64,000 nucleotides of DNA from Alsobacter sp045348435 (GCF_045348435.1 NZ_CP157484.1:1488001-1552000); one strand, 5' to 3'; counted from the stretch's first letter, positions 8,303 to 17,048 are shown. Notes: generated by a model from the letters alone, not told the origin. Numbers and translations: made by a program.

Positions 8303-10063
8303 ATGATGGTTGAATTTCGAGACGTCTCGGAGCGGAGCGGGGCGAACTCTCCTACTCACTCGACACGAGGTACAAAGGCGGCGCCGCCTCGTTCGGACAC
8401 CGGCACGATCGTGCTGCACTGGCTGACCGTCGCGGCTGTCCTGGCGAGCCTGCTCACGGGTCTGCGGATCGCCTCGGACGCCCGGTCCGCGGTGGTGTCG
8501 AAGTTCCTGGCGCCGGCGCTCCCGCAGGGCGAGGTGTGGACGGCGCACTTCACCGCCGGCGTGATCCTCATCCTCGCGGCCTCGGCCTACGCGGTCTACA
8601 TGGCGCGCGCCCGGCTGGCGGCCCGCATCGCTCCGGGCCGCGTGCGCGTGCTCGCCATGCCGAGCTCTTCCCGCCTGAAGTGGCAGGGCGTCAACGTGGT
8701 CCTGCACTGGGCCGTCTACGCCGCCTTGCTCGCGCTCGGCGCCACGGGCGCGGCGCTCTATGTCGGCGTCGGCGGCGGGGTGGTCCAGGTCCACTCCGTC
8801 CTGGCCCTGGCGATGCTGGCTTATTTCGTGGTGCACGTCTTCACCCACTACATGTATGGCGGGCTGGCGCAGCTGCTGCGCCTGTTCAGGCCCGCGCCGC
8901 TGCCGTCCCACCTCAAGGCGGGCCGGACGCCCTTGCTCGCCGGGACGGCGGCGGGCGTGCTCGTCGCCGCCGGCGCAGTGGCGCTGGACTGGGGGACGCG
9001 CGATATGCTGCGCGTTCCGCTGGTGGCCGAAGCCCCCCGGCTCGACGGGGCGCTCGACGACCCGGCTTGGCGCGCCGTCCGGCCGGTGTCGGTCCGGACC
9101 ATGCAGGGCGCCAATCTCGGCGGGACCGGCGAGTCGGTCGTCGACATCCGCGCCGTTCGGACGGCGGACCGGATCTACTTCGCGTTCCGCTGGGAAGACC
9201 CGACGCGCTCGCTGCGTCGCCTGCCGGTCGAAAAGCGCCAAGACGGCTGGCATCTGGTGGGAGCCGATGCAGGGTCGGCCGATGTTGCGGACTTCTACGA
9301 GGACAAGTTCGCCGTGATCTTCGCGCCGCGCGACGACATGGGAGCGGGGGGCGTCACCCATCTGGGTCCGCACCCCGTCCCGGGGAAGCCGCCCTCCCTG
9401 AACGATCGCGGCCTCCACTACACGACGGACGGCAGCCTCATCGACATGTGGCAGTGGAAGTCGTCCCGCGGCGGCCTTCTCGGTTTAATGGACGACATGT
9501 ATATCGGACCGCCCAAGGATCCGACTCCCGACGAGGCGGCGCGCCGCGCCCGCTACCAGGGCGGCTACTGGCCCGATCCGGGCAAGGGCATCTACAGCTA
9601 CAACTTCCCCTTCGAGGGACCGGGCGGCTACAAGGGCCCGATCACGCCCAAGCGACTGCCCAAGGACCTGAAGGCGTTCCAGGCGGCGATGGGCCCGGTC
9701 GACATCAAGAATCCGGACTCCAGTGACCCCGAGGCCGCGGTCCGCTGGATGTGGGAGGACGAGAGCGAGCCCTATTCGGCCGAGGCCGACGCGAAGATCC
9801 CGGTCGGCGCGATCCTGCCGGGCGTGATCCTGTCCGGCGGGAACGAGGGCGACAGGGGCGACCTGACGGCCGGCGCGAAGTGGGCGGATGGACACTGGAC
9901 GCTGGAGGTGTCCCGCAAGCTCGCCTCCGACTCCCCGTATGACCAGTCGTTCGAGCCGGGCAGGCCCTTGTATATGTGGGTCACGGTCTTCGATCACACG
10001 CAGACGCGGCACACGCGGCACATTCGGCCCGTCAAGCTGATCGTCGAGTCTAAGACTCGTTGA
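8303..10063 (+). CDS. Cytochrome b561-type membrane domain fused to ethylbenzene-dehydrogenase-type haem-binding domain
   Basis: The 586-residue protein has two parts. Residues about 30-225 form a di-haem cytochrome b membrane module with four or five helices and paired histidines, for example TIVLHWLTVAA, WTAHFTAGV, VVLHWAVYAA and VHSVLALAML...VHVFTHYMYGG. Residues 230-580 form an exported domain like the gamma subunit of ethylbenzene dehydrogenase and related haem-binding proteins: PRLDGALDDPAWRAVRPVSV at the start, IYFAFRWEDPT, and a C-terminal LEVSRKLAS strand. It probably moves electrons between quinone and a periplasmic donor or acceptor. No molybdopterin or iron-sulfur subunit is adjacent, so the partner is unknown. 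GAGGAAG lies just before the ATG. Confidence 0.85.
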   Translation: MMVEFRDVSERSGANSPTHSTRGTKAAPPRSDTGTIVLHWLTVAAVLASLLTGLRIASDARSAVVSKFLAPALPQGEVWTAHFTAGVILILAASAYAVYMARARLAARIAPGRVRVLAMPSSSRLKWQGVNVVLHWAVYAALLALGATGAALYVGVGGGVVQVHSVLALAMLAYFVVHVFTHYMYGGLAQLLRLFRPAPLPSHLKAGRTPLLAGTAAGVLVAAGAVALDWGTRDMLRVPLVAEAPRLDGALDDPAWRAVRPVSVRTMQGANLGGTGESVVDIRAVRTADRIYFAFRWEDPTRSLRRLPVEKRQDGWHLVGADAGSADVADFYEDKFAVIFAPRDDMGAGGVTHLGPHPVPGKPPSLNDRGLHYTTDGSLIDMWQWKSSRGGLLGLMDDMYIGPPKDPTPDEAARRARYQGGYWPDPGKGIYSYNFPFEGPGGYKGPITPKRLPKDLKAFQAAMGPVDIKNPDSSDPEAAVRWMWEDESEPYSAEADAKIPVGAILPGVILSGGNEGDRGDLTAGAKWADGHWTLEVSRKLASDSPYDQSFEPGRPLYMWVTVFDHTQTRHTRHIRPVKLIVESKTR

Positions 10064-10290
10064 ACCAGGGTCGGAGGCGGCGCTCAGGAGGCTTCGGCCA
10101 GCCTTTCGGCGAAGCCGCCGTCCGACACGTCAAGATTCGGCGCCGGCCCCGCCGCGACCTGGGGCCGCCGCTGCCTGTCGCTCTGCCTGTCACGGCGCGC
10201 TGAACTGCCTCTCCAGCTTGCCATCAACGACCTCGGAACAAAGCGGAGGAACGACAATCATCCTGGCCTGGCGACGCCGGCGGCCGATCC

Positions 10291-10585
10291 ATGTTCAGTT
10301 CAAAGAGCTCGCCATCGAACACGCTGAACACCGGCCTTTATCTTGCGGCGGCTTTCCTGGCGGGCGTCGGGGTGGGGGGCGCTGAAGGCCGCGGCCCAAA
10401 GAGCGGCGTTCCCGAATTCCCGCTTCACCTATGACGGCAAGAATGAAGCGGAGCCTGAGCCTTATCACGACCTGCTCGTGAACCATGGCGGCTGGCCTCG
10501 TCACGACGGCGTCGGCGCGCGGCCAAACATCGCGACCGGAGCAGCCGTCCCATTTTCATCTGAATGCGTGCCGCCCTCAGGCTAG
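10291..10585 (+). pseudogene. Small hypothetical gene with one apparent extra G in a G6 run
   Basis: From ATG 10291 the frame encodes MFSSKSSPSNTLNTGLYL and then a hydrophobic AAAFLAGVGVG helix, reaching a G6 run at 10374-10379. The original frame then ends at 10434. The frame reached by dropping one G continues with coding character (ALKAAAQRAAFPNSRFTYDG, then EPEPYHDLLVNHGGWPRHDG) to a TAG at 10585. The restored product would be about 97 residues with one N-terminal membrane or signal helix. It has no recognised family. Confidence 0.4.
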
Positions 10586-10688
10586 ACCTGACGGTATATT
10601 GACGTTCTACAGTCGCCGCCTGACATGGCGACGAGTCGCCGCCTTTCCATCTTTCAGTGTCCTTGAAGCCCGACCAGAGAGGTTGGTC

Positions 10689-11050
10689 ATGGAGAAGGAG
10701 CAGGCGAACGCGATGGCCGGCGTTCTCTACGTGCTTTCGACCCAGTTCGCGGATCTGGGCGCGCTCGTCATGACCCTGGCCGAAGACGCTCGCGCCTCCC
10801 GGCCTCAACCCTCGCGCGATAAGATGACGAAGGCCGACGCCGCGGGGCTGGCGTGGCCGAAGAGGATCTGGAAGCGAAGGCCGACGCGATCAGGCGCGCG
10901 ATGCGGTCCTATGGCCACCCGTCCTGGGTCGGGCTGCGGCGCGCCCTCGACGCGGAACTGGGACGGTCGCGCCGAATGGTCCATCCCAACGACGCAGGCG
11001 TTCTGCGCCGCGTCAGGTCGCTGACCGCACTGGATGCGAAATCTATTTGA
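10689..11050 (+). pseudogene. Small hypothetical gene, apparently frameshifted once near 10853
   Basis: The ATG at 10689 opens a frame with good codon character (EQANAMAGVLYVLSTQFADL) up to about 10853. Coding character then switches frame (AEEDLEAKADAIRRAMRSYG to the stop at 11050). Adding one base at GCG|TGG would give a continuous protein of about 120 residues. Alternatively, the second part could start independently at GTG 10853 as an overlapping 65-residue gene. No family is recognised; the product is soluble and helical. Confidence 0.45.
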
Positions 11051-11214
11051 GCGTTCTGGGCCCCTCCATCGGCGCCCAATCGGCTCCGGTCGCAGCGCGC
11101 GGACTAAGCCGGCGCGCCGTCATCTCTGCGCTCCGTCCCGTGCACGGTGGCTGACAGGGACCGCGACGCCGGCGCGCCGCGCGCGGCGCCGTCCTGCCGC
11201 CGGCGGCCCTCCCT

Positions 11215-12420
11215 TCATTGCGTCAGCCTTGCGCCGTTTTGCACCTGTGCGAGCGGCTGGGAGGTGCGCATGGTCTGAAGGTCGGCGCGCGCGGTCGTGC
11301 TGCCGGCGAACTTCACCTGGTCGGCGATGATCGGCATGAAGGTGCTGGTCTGGCCAAAGCCGCTGCCTCCATTGATGGTCAGGGTCTGGGTCGGCAGATA
11401 GATCGCGCCGGTCAGGGTCATGTTGCCCCCGCCGTTCAGGGTGTCGCCGGCTCCGACGTTCGACGCCTTGTCCTGCATGATCAGCATCCCCGAATAGGTC
11501 CCGCTGCTCGGCGCGGTGAGGCTGATCGCGCCTCCGGCGCTGATGGAGAAGCTTGCTCCCGATCCCGTCAGCAGGAAAGTCACGCCCGTTCCGGAGACAT
11601 TGGCCTGGCTGGCGATCGACAGTGGCCCGTCCTTGACGATGTAGACGCCCGGATCCAGCGTCGCCGTGCCCTTGATGGTGAGCCCGCCGCAGAACGTCCC
11701 GGGCGTCAGGCTCTTGGTCTGGCTCGGCTGAACCTGGAGATTATTGTAGCTGCATCCGCTGCTGGAGGGGCGCTGCAGGTTGGCGAACGGGTCCGTCACG
11801 CTCGAGCAGCCCGTCAGCGGCATGGGCGTCGTGTTCGCCGGGCCGGAGAACCCGCCCACGCTGCAGAAGCCCAGGGCCTGGACCACGGCGGAGCCCTGCA
11901 CCGAGATGGCGCTGGGGCTGCTGGAGTTGCTGTAGAGCGCGCAGCCCTCGGCGACCAGCGACGCCGACCCGGCGATGAGGATGGCGTCGTTGGCCGTGGG
12001 GTTCAACGCCAGGATGCAGGCGACCGGCCCGGACCGGACCGTCTCGGCCGACGCCTTGGCCTTGGTTGGGATGGATTTCATGCCCGCCACGTTCAGAAGA
12101 GTGGTGGGCGTCTGCGCCGAGGCCGTCACGGTGGTCGTCAGCCCGTCCCATGTCACCGCCACGTCGGCGGCGCTGGTGCGCCCGTCGGCGAACAGCGACC
12201 GCGCCGCTGCCAGACGCTGGTCCGACGTGACCAGGGGACCCATCAGCGCCACCTTCAGGGCGGCCGAGTCGGTCTGGGTCTGCAAAAGGGTCTGGGTCGT
12301 ATAGGCGCGCGTCAAGTCGACTGCGCCGCCAGCCGCCACAGTTATGGGAAGAAGCGCGACCGAAAACACGACCGCGCTGGACGCAGAAGTATCATGGATG
12401 AATGAAGACAGGAGTTTCAC
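11215..12420 (-). CDS. TadE/TadG-like protein with N-terminal membrane helix and glycine/serine-rich exported domain
   Basis: The 401-residue protein starts at GTG 12420 behind GGAGGAAG. Residues 14-35 (SSAVVFSVALLPITVAAGGA) form the single membrane helix of Tad-pilus TadG-like N-terminal domains, followed by the usual VDLTRAYTTQTLLQTQTDSA. After about 125 residues the chain becomes rich in Ser, Thr, Gly and Asn with repeated short strands (TIKGTATLDPGVYIVKDGPL), which looks like an extracellular beta-helix or adhesin-like domain. Several Cys residues in 135-245 could form disulphides. No other tad/cpa gene lies nearby, so its partners must be elsewhere. Confidence 0.8.
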   Translation of the reverse strand: MKLLSSFIHDTSASSAVVFSVALLPITVAAGGAVDLTRAYTTQTLLQTQTDSAALKVALMGPLVTSDQRLAAARSLFADGRTSAADVAVTWDGLTTTVTASAQTPTTLLNVAGMKSIPTKAKASAETVRSGPVACILALNPTANDAILIAGSASLVAEGCALYSNSSSPSAISVQGSAVVQALGFCSVGGFSGPANTTPMPLTGCSSVTDPFANLQRPSSSGCSYNNLQVQPSQTKSLTPGTFCGGLTIKGTATLDPGVYIVKDGPLSIASQANVSGTGVTFLLTGSGASFSISAGGAISLTAPSSGTYSGMLIMQDKASNVGAGDTLNGGGNMTLTGAIYLPTQTLTINGGSGFGQTSTFMPIIADQVKFAGSTTARADLQTMRTSQPLAQVQNGARLTQ

Positions 12421-12702
12421 GGCGCTTCCTCCGGTTTGCCCGGAGAGAATGCGTCAAACGAAAATGACCACAAAGGTGAAAGGAAACTGAACGTAAACGT
12501 GGGCTAACCATATCTGGGCGGTTTGAGATGAATGAAATGCGAATAATCCGCCAAATAAGTCAGGATCTGCTTCGGATTGACGCATGATGTGTTTCTGGCC
12601 AGGTCTGGCGCCGCCCGGAGGCGTCGTGGGCGTGCTCGGGCGACGCCTCCGGAGATCGATCCTGCAGCGGCGCGCCGGGCCCCGCGGCCCGGGCGGGGGA
12701 CG

Positions 12703-12864
12703 CTATTTGTCGTCCATGAATTTGAGGCGCGGCAGCGTCACCTTCTTTCCCGCCTTGGCCTTCTCCTTGGCCTCCGCCTTGCGCTGCTCCTCTTCCTTCA
12801 TCCGCTCATAGATCCGCATCGCTTCAGAGTCGCCCTGGGCGCTCGACTTCGGCGTCTTGCTCAT
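12703..12864 (-). CDS. Small lysine/glutamate-rich hypothetical protein (53 aa)
   Basis: The ATG at 12864 opens MSKTPKSSAQGDSEAMRIYE followed by a highly charged helix (KEEEQRKAEAKEKAKAGKK) and a short conserved-looking end (VTLPRLKFMDDK). GAAAGGACC lies upstream. A longer in-frame upstream extension lacks coding character. Many Hyphomicrobiales carry short charged proteins of this kind; the function is unknown. Confidence 0.55.
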   Translation of the reverse strand: MSKTPKSSAQGDSEAMRIYERMKEEEQRKAEAKEKAKAGKKVTLPRLKFMDDK

Positions 12865-13049
12865 GGTGGGTCCTTTCGTGGTCTCGGACGCTTCCATAGC
12901 ACACCGCCGGACGCGGATTCGGCCGGTGGGAAGAAAACCGGCGTGGCTTTGCGAGATCTCGGCGCGGAAGGCCAAGGTTCAGCCTCGTCCTCGCCCGAAT
13001 CGGCTCACGAAGTGGCGTCTTATCCACCGGACCTGAGAAAGGCTCGACC

Positions 13050-13238
13050 TTGACTGCAGCGACCATCACCACCGCCAAGGGCCAGGAGGACCGCGCCTTC
13101 GACGAGATGCGGCTGGAGATCGTGGCCCGTTACGGCTTCGGTCTGTCCGACGCGCTGTGGGATCGGTTGTCGCCGCGATCGAAGGCCGAGTATCTCACCG
13201 CCATCCTGGACGTGATCCGGGTTCTGGAGATCGATTGA
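13050..13238 (+). CDS. Small hypothetical protein (62 aa)
   Basis: A 62-residue acidic protein whose longest form begins at TTG 13050 behind GAGAAAGG. The core is MRLEIVARYGFGLSDALWDR followed by LSPRSKAEYLTAILDVIRVL. It is amphipathic and helical, with no signal peptide. Third-position GC supports translation. I do not recognise the family, and an internal ATG at residue 20 is an alternative start. Confidence 0.55.
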   Translation: MTAATITTAKGQEDRAFDEMRLEIVARYGFGLSDALWDRLSPRSKAEYLTAILDVIRVLEID

Positions 13239-13266
13239 CGGCTCCCGGCGCGAGGCCCACCTCGCG

Positions 13267-13470
13267 TCAGCTCGACGCCCGCCTTGCGGCTGGCCAGGGC
13301 GACCCGGGGCGGGACGCCCGCAATTCGCCCAGGGGCGACATCCTCAGGAGCCCCCGTGACACATGCAGCACGAGAGGCTCGGGCGCGGGCGGGCTCGCAT
13401 CGCCGAAGACCTCCCTCCAGAGGAGCTGCAGGGACGTGGGGGTCGGTCGCGGTGCGGGCGGTTTCGACAT
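13267..13470 (-). CDS. Possible small protein (67 aa), weak
   Basis: An ATG-initiated minus-strand frame with plausible residues (PTSLQLLWREVFGDASPPAP) but no clear ribosome binding site and a C-terminus rich in Arg, Pro and Ser. It lies in the roughly 370-base gap between two plus-strand small genes. The rest of that gap shows only the leader of the repeat protein at 13610. Treat this as a candidate only. Confidence 0.25.
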   Translation of the reverse strand: MSKPPAPRPTPTSLQLLWREVFGDASPPAPEPLVLHVSRGLLRMSPLGELRASRPGSPWPAARRASS

Positions 13471-13609
13471 GCGCCGACAACCCTGGCCCGACCGAACCGT
13501 TGCGCGCTGCGGTCTGTTAAGGTTTTCAGACCGTTAAGCGCTTGCCGCGCCTCGGAACTGGCCAACGCCGCAGACGTTTTCCTCCCGATCTTCAACCCTG
13601 GAGGACGTC

Positions 13610-13894
13610 ATGATCAAAGTCATCGCAGCGGCCGCAGCGGTGGCCGGCCTCGCCCTCGCGACCGCGTCGGTCAGTTCCGCCCAAACCTCGAAGGGACCCG
13701 GCGCGTCCGGCGCCGCGCCTGGCCAAATGATGCAGGACAAGGGCTCCGTGAGGGGAACCTCCGGCGCGTCCGGCTACGCGCCGGGCCACAAGATGCAGGC
13801 CAAGGGCAGCGTCAAGGGCGAGCCCGGCGCGTCCGGCTATGCGCCGGGCCACAAGATGACGACCGGCACGATCGACAAGACCCGCAGGCCGTAA
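13610..13894 (+). CDS. Small secreted repeat protein
   Basis: The 94-residue product has a signal peptide (MIKVIAAAAAVAGLALATAS, cleavage near SSA-QT) and a mature part of roughly three 21-residue repeats. These share the pattern GASG(Y/A)APG(H/Q)(K/M)M...KGSV(K/R)G. A strong GGAGG sits before the ATG. Similar short exported 'GASGYAPGH' proteins occur across Hyphomicrobiales without a known function, as far as I recall. The regular Gly/Ala/Ser/Pro repeats suggest an unstructured periplasmic peptide. Confidence 0.7.
   Translation: MIKVIAAAAAVAGLALATASVSSAQTSKGPGASGAAPGQMMQDKGSVRGTSGASGYAPGHKMQAKGSVKGEPGASGYAPGHKMTTGTIDKTRRP
13700..13888 (+). repeat. 63-bp in-frame tandem repeat within the secreted protein gene
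   Basis: Repeat starts at 13700, 13763 and 13826 are spaced exactly 63 bases apart. Each begins GGCGCGTCCGG and encodes GASG(A/Y)APG. The second and third 33-base cores (13763-13795 and 13826-13858) differ only by one silent change (TAC/TAT). The third unit diverges at its end. Confidence 0.75.
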
Positions 13895-13991
13895 TCTCCG
13901 CGTCAGCGCCAGAGCCCTGCGCGCCGGGCACTCCTCGCGTCGCGTCCCGGGCGGAACGGAGCGGCGAGGGGAGCCGCAGGCAGGGCCGCCC

Positions 13992-14303
13992 TCACTCGCT
14001 CTGTTCCTGCTGCTGCACACATTCTTCGGTCATGCAGATCACGACTGTCTTGGCCGCCTGTTTTGCGGGGGCCGGTCCGGTGAGGGAACCGACCGCGAGC
14101 GCGCCAGCCGCCGTGGCGACGGCGCGGCGCTCATGCTGGGGCGCCCGCACGCCATGCTGCCGATAGAGGGCCGCGTTCGCCGCCTTGCTGGCGCACGCGT
14201 TTTGGCTCGGCCGATAAAATTCGGTGGGGCCGCACACGGGACGGGCCTGCGCCGTCGCCGGAAGGGCCAGCGCAGCGGCGGCGAGCAGGATCAAGTATCG
14301 CAT
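13992..14303 (-). CDS. Small secreted cysteine-containing hypothetical protein
   Basis: The ATG at 14303 gives MRYLILLAAAALALPATAQA, a clean signal peptide, then RPVCGPTEFYRPSQNACASK and a C-terminal VVICMTEECVQQQEQSE. Total length is 103 residues, with four Cys in the mature part that could form two disulphides. An ATG ten codons upstream (14333) would only lengthen the signal peptide. No family is recognised. Confidence 0.65.
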   Translation of the reverse strand: MRYLILLAAAALALPATAQARPVCGPTEFYRPSQNACASKAANAALYRQHGVRAPQHERRAVATAAGALAVGSLTGPAPAKQAAKTVVICMTEECVQQQEQSE

Positions 14304-14388
14304 CGGATCAGGTTCCCTTGGGGGAAGGAACATGCCGCATCTGCAGGCATCCTAAGCCGTGCTGCGCTTTCGATCAAATCGTGGCCTC

Positions 14389-14694
14389 TCAGGGCAGACG
14401 GCTCAACCGGTTGACCTCATAGATGAAACCCCACGCGAACAGCACGAAGACCAGGACTCCGAAGGAGGTCGCGCCCAGATTGCGGACCCCGTCCGAGCCG
14501 AGGATCAGCGCCAGCCAGACCAGCAGGGGCACGCCGATCACCATCGCTCCGGCCACCAGCGGGCCCGTCTCGATGTCGGGCGCATAGCGCCTGCGACGCG
14601 GCTGGGCCGTGTTCGGCTCCAGCTTCTCCCCGCCGAGCCCGGGCCGGAGCCTCAGGAGGCGCTGCGCCATGGACGTGTGCGGATCAGCAGACAT
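14389..14694 (-). CDS. Small membrane protein with two transmembrane helices (101 aa)
   Basis: Residues about 40-60 (TGPLVAGAMVIGVPLLVWLA) and 72-92 (LGATSFGVLVFVLFAWGFIY) are membrane helices. The N-terminal 40 residues are basic and cytoplasmic-looking. The start at 14694 follows AAGGGGGGAC; a second ATG eight codons later is also possible. It lies downstream of the TRIC/YadS-like gene on the same strand, 77 bases away, and may be co-transcribed. The function is unknown. Confidence 0.65.
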   Translation of the reverse strand: MSADPHTSMAQRLLRLRPGLGGEKLEPNTAQPRRRRYAPDIETGPLVAGAMVIGVPLLVWLALILGSDGVRNLGATSFGVLVFVLFAWGFIYEVNRLSRLP

Positions 14695-14771
14695 GGTCCC
14701 CCCTTGGACGTTTTGAACGCGGCATGAAACGGGGTGTTTGGGACGAAAATGCGCCCGCTGCGCCGACCGCT

Positions 14772-15425
14772 TCAATCCAGCTGCTCGATCTCCTCCAGCG
14801 TGCGCCCGGGCCGCCCACGGTAGCGCGGCAGCGACCAGCCCCAATGCAGCGCGGCTCCGCGCACCAGGAGCCCGGCGCCGAACCCGAGCAAGACCGAAAT
14901 CTCCCGCGGCAGCCCCGCCAGCGACAGGGCCACGAACAGCGCGGCCCCGCACAGCGCCGCCGTGACATAGACTTCGCGGCTGAGCACGACCGGCATCTCG
15001 GCGCCGAGCACATCGCGGATCACGCCGCCAAAGGTCGCGGTGATCACCCCCATGACGACGGCCGCGGTGGCGCCGGCCCCCGCCAGCATGGCGCGCTCCG
15101 CCCCCGTCACGGCGAAAAGCGCGAGCCCGACCGCATCGAACCAGAGCAGCAGCCTGTAGCGCGACTGCGGCAGGTGCGCCGCGAAGAAGACCGAGGCCGA
15201 CACCAGGACGCACACGATCAGATAGGCCGGCTCCTGCACCCAGAACACGGGCGATTTCCCCAGCAGGACGTCCCGGATCGAGCCGCCTCCGACGCCCGTG
15301 ACGGTGCCCATCAGGGCGAAGCCGACGATGTCCATCTGCTTGCGCGAGCCGACGAGCGCGCCCGAGATGGCGAAGACGATCACGCCCAACCAGTCCAGGA
15401 CTGCGGCGGCCGTGTTGAAGGTCAT
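14772..15425 (-). CDS. Trimeric intracellular cation channel (TRIC/YadS, UPF0126) family membrane protein
   Basis: This 217-residue protein of seven membrane helices is built from two homologous UPF0126 halves. The first carries FAISGALVGSRKQMDIVGFA and GVGGGSIRDVLLG. The second carries FAVTGAERAML and TATFGGVIRDVLG. The paired GG-x-IRD motifs are the family signature. Bacterial members are K+ channel or glycine-transporter-like. The ATG at 15425 begins exactly at the first helix; the longer open frame to 15575 lacks family similarity. Confidence 0.88.
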   Translation of the reverse strand: MTFNTAAAVLDWLGVIVFAISGALVGSRKQMDIVGFALMGTVTGVGGGSIRDVLLGKSPVFWVQEPAYLIVCVLVSASVFFAAHLPQSRYRLLLWFDAVGLALFAVTGAERAMLAGAGATAAVVMGVITATFGGVIRDVLGAEMPVVLSREVYVTAALCGAALFVALSLAGLPREISVLLGFGAGLLVRGAALHWGWSLPRYRGRPGRTLEEIEQLD

Positions 15426-15578
15426 GCGGGGACTGGCTCCTGCGGCGAAAGCGTCACTTGGGCCATCTCGCGACGCGCAGGCAACCGTGAAAGCGCGATC
15501 GGATCGCTTGCAAACGCGCTCCGGCAAGGCTTTGCTGCTGCAAAACAGAAATCGAAAGAATTCGGGAAGGAGCACGCC

Positions 15579-17048
15579 ATGAGCCGCGCCAGTGCATTCA
15601 AGGCCTTGTTGCTGGGGACTTCGCTTTTGGCGGCCTCGCCCGGCATGGCCCAGGACGGCGCGTCACGCTTCGCCAAGGGCGTCGACAGGCTCTCGCACAT
15701 CGTCGTGCTCTATCTGGAGAACCGCAGCTTCGACAATCTTTTCGGGGAGTTCCCCGGCGCCAACGGTCTCTCCCAGGCCGGCGACGCCGCGACCCAGCGT
15801 GACCGCGACGGCAAGCCCTTCGAGACCCTACCGTCGATCGCCAAGCCGTTCGACCGGCCTGAGAACCCGCCGGAGCTACGCGCCGTGGCGAGCCTGGAGG
15901 GCCTGCCCAACCGGCCCTTTCCGGCCGTCGGGGTGCGCCCCGGCGTCACGGCGGCCGCCCATACGCGCGACCTGATCCACGCCTTCTACACCAATCGCAC
16001 CCAGATCCATGGAGGCAAGAACGACCTCTTCGCGGCCTATTCGGACGCCAAGGCGCTGTCGATGAGCTATTACGGCTCGGCCGACATGAAGGACACCGCC
16101 ATCTGGCGCCTCGCCCGCGACCATACGCTGCTCGACAACTTCTTCATGGGCGCGTTCGGCGGATCCTTCCTCAACCATATCTGGCTGGTCTGCTCCTGCG
16201 CCCCATCCTGGCCCGATCCCCCCAACAGCCAGCGCTCGCAGGTCGACGAGGAGGGCCGCGTCGTCGCCGAGCGCCGTGTCACGGCCAAGAGCGACGGCGA
16301 CTACGCCGTCAACACCACCCAGTCGATTTTCCTCAACAACGGCCGGCAGGGCGAGAACGTGCTGCCGCCCCAGCGCGCCGTGACCATCGGCGATCGCCTG
16401 ACTGAGAAGGGCGTGCCCTGGGCCTGGTACTCCGGCGGCTGGTCCGTCGCCGCCAAGTCGGACCGCACGCCCGAGGAGGACAAGCTGCTCCAGAGCCAGT
16501 CCTTCCAGTGGCATCATCAGCCCTTCGCTTATTTCGCGAGGTTCGACCCGACCACCCAAAAGGGGCGCGACGAACGCACCGAGCATCTGCGGGACGCCTC
16601 GACCCTGGAGGCCGACATCAAGTCCGGCGCGCTCCCGCCCGTGACCTTCTACAAGCCCATCGGCGTGCTCAACCAGCATCCGGGCTACGCCAACCTGGTC
16701 CCCGCCGACCAGGAGGTGGCCCGCATCGTCCGCCTCATGGAAGACAGCCCCATGAAGGACAGCTTCGCCGTCGTGATCACCTATGACGAGAATGGCGGGT
16801 TCTTCGACCACGTCGCGCCGCCGCAGGGGCCGGCGGCAGGCTCCAAGGCCGACTTCTTCGGGCCTGGGACGCGGGTGCCGACCATCGTGGTGTCGCCTTT
16901 CGCCCAGAAAGGGCAGGTGGATCACACCTCCTACGACACGACCTCGATCCTGAAGCTCATCGGGGAGCGCCACCGGCTCGACCCGCTGCCCAGCGCCCGC
17001 TACGGCGCAGTGGAAAGCCTCGCGAAGGCCTTCGACTTCAACCGTTGA
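15579..17048 (+). CDS. Secreted AcpA/phospholipase C-type phosphoesterase
   Basis: The 489-residue protein has a signal peptide (1-24, LLLGTSLLAASPGMAQ) and the alkaline-phosphatase-fold phosphoesterase domain of the acid phosphatase AcpA/phospholipase C family. Visible motifs are HIVVLYLENRSFDNLFGEFP near 40-58 (nucleophile region), GGSFLNHIW, and the metal-binding AVVITYDENGGFFDHVAPPQ at about 397-416. It should hydrolyse phosphomonoesters or phospholipid head groups in the periplasm or outside the cell. GGGAAGGAG precedes the ATG. It reads away from the TRIC-like gene. Confidence 0.88.
   Translation: MSRASAFKALLLGTSLLAASPGMAQDGASRFAKGVDRLSHIVVLYLENRSFDNLFGEFPGANGLSQAGDAATQRDRDGKPFETLPSIAKPFDRPENPPELRAVASLEGLPNRPFPAVGVRPGVTAAAHTRDLIHAFYTNRTQIHGGKNDLFAAYSDAKALSMSYYGSADMKDTAIWRLARDHTLLDNFFMGAFGGSFLNHIWLVCSCAPSWPDPPNSQRSQVDEEGRVVAERRVTAKSDGDYAVNTTQSIFLNNGRQGENVLPPQRAVTIGDRLTEKGVPWAWYSGGWSVAAKSDRTPEEDKLLQSQSFQWHHQPFAYFARFDPTTQKGRDERTEHLRDASTLEADIKSGALPPVTFYKPIGVLNQHPGYANLVPADQEVARIVRLMEDSPMKDSFAVVITYDENGGFFDHVAPPQGPAAGSKADFFGPGTRVPTIVVSPFAQKGQVDHTSYDTTSILKLIGERHRLDPLPSARYGAVESLAKAFDFNR

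Noticed and set aside
14724..15578. In-frame upstream extension of the AcpA-like gene
   Set aside because: It is antisense to the TRIC/YadS-like gene, and the signal peptide begins at 15579 behind a good ribosome binding site.
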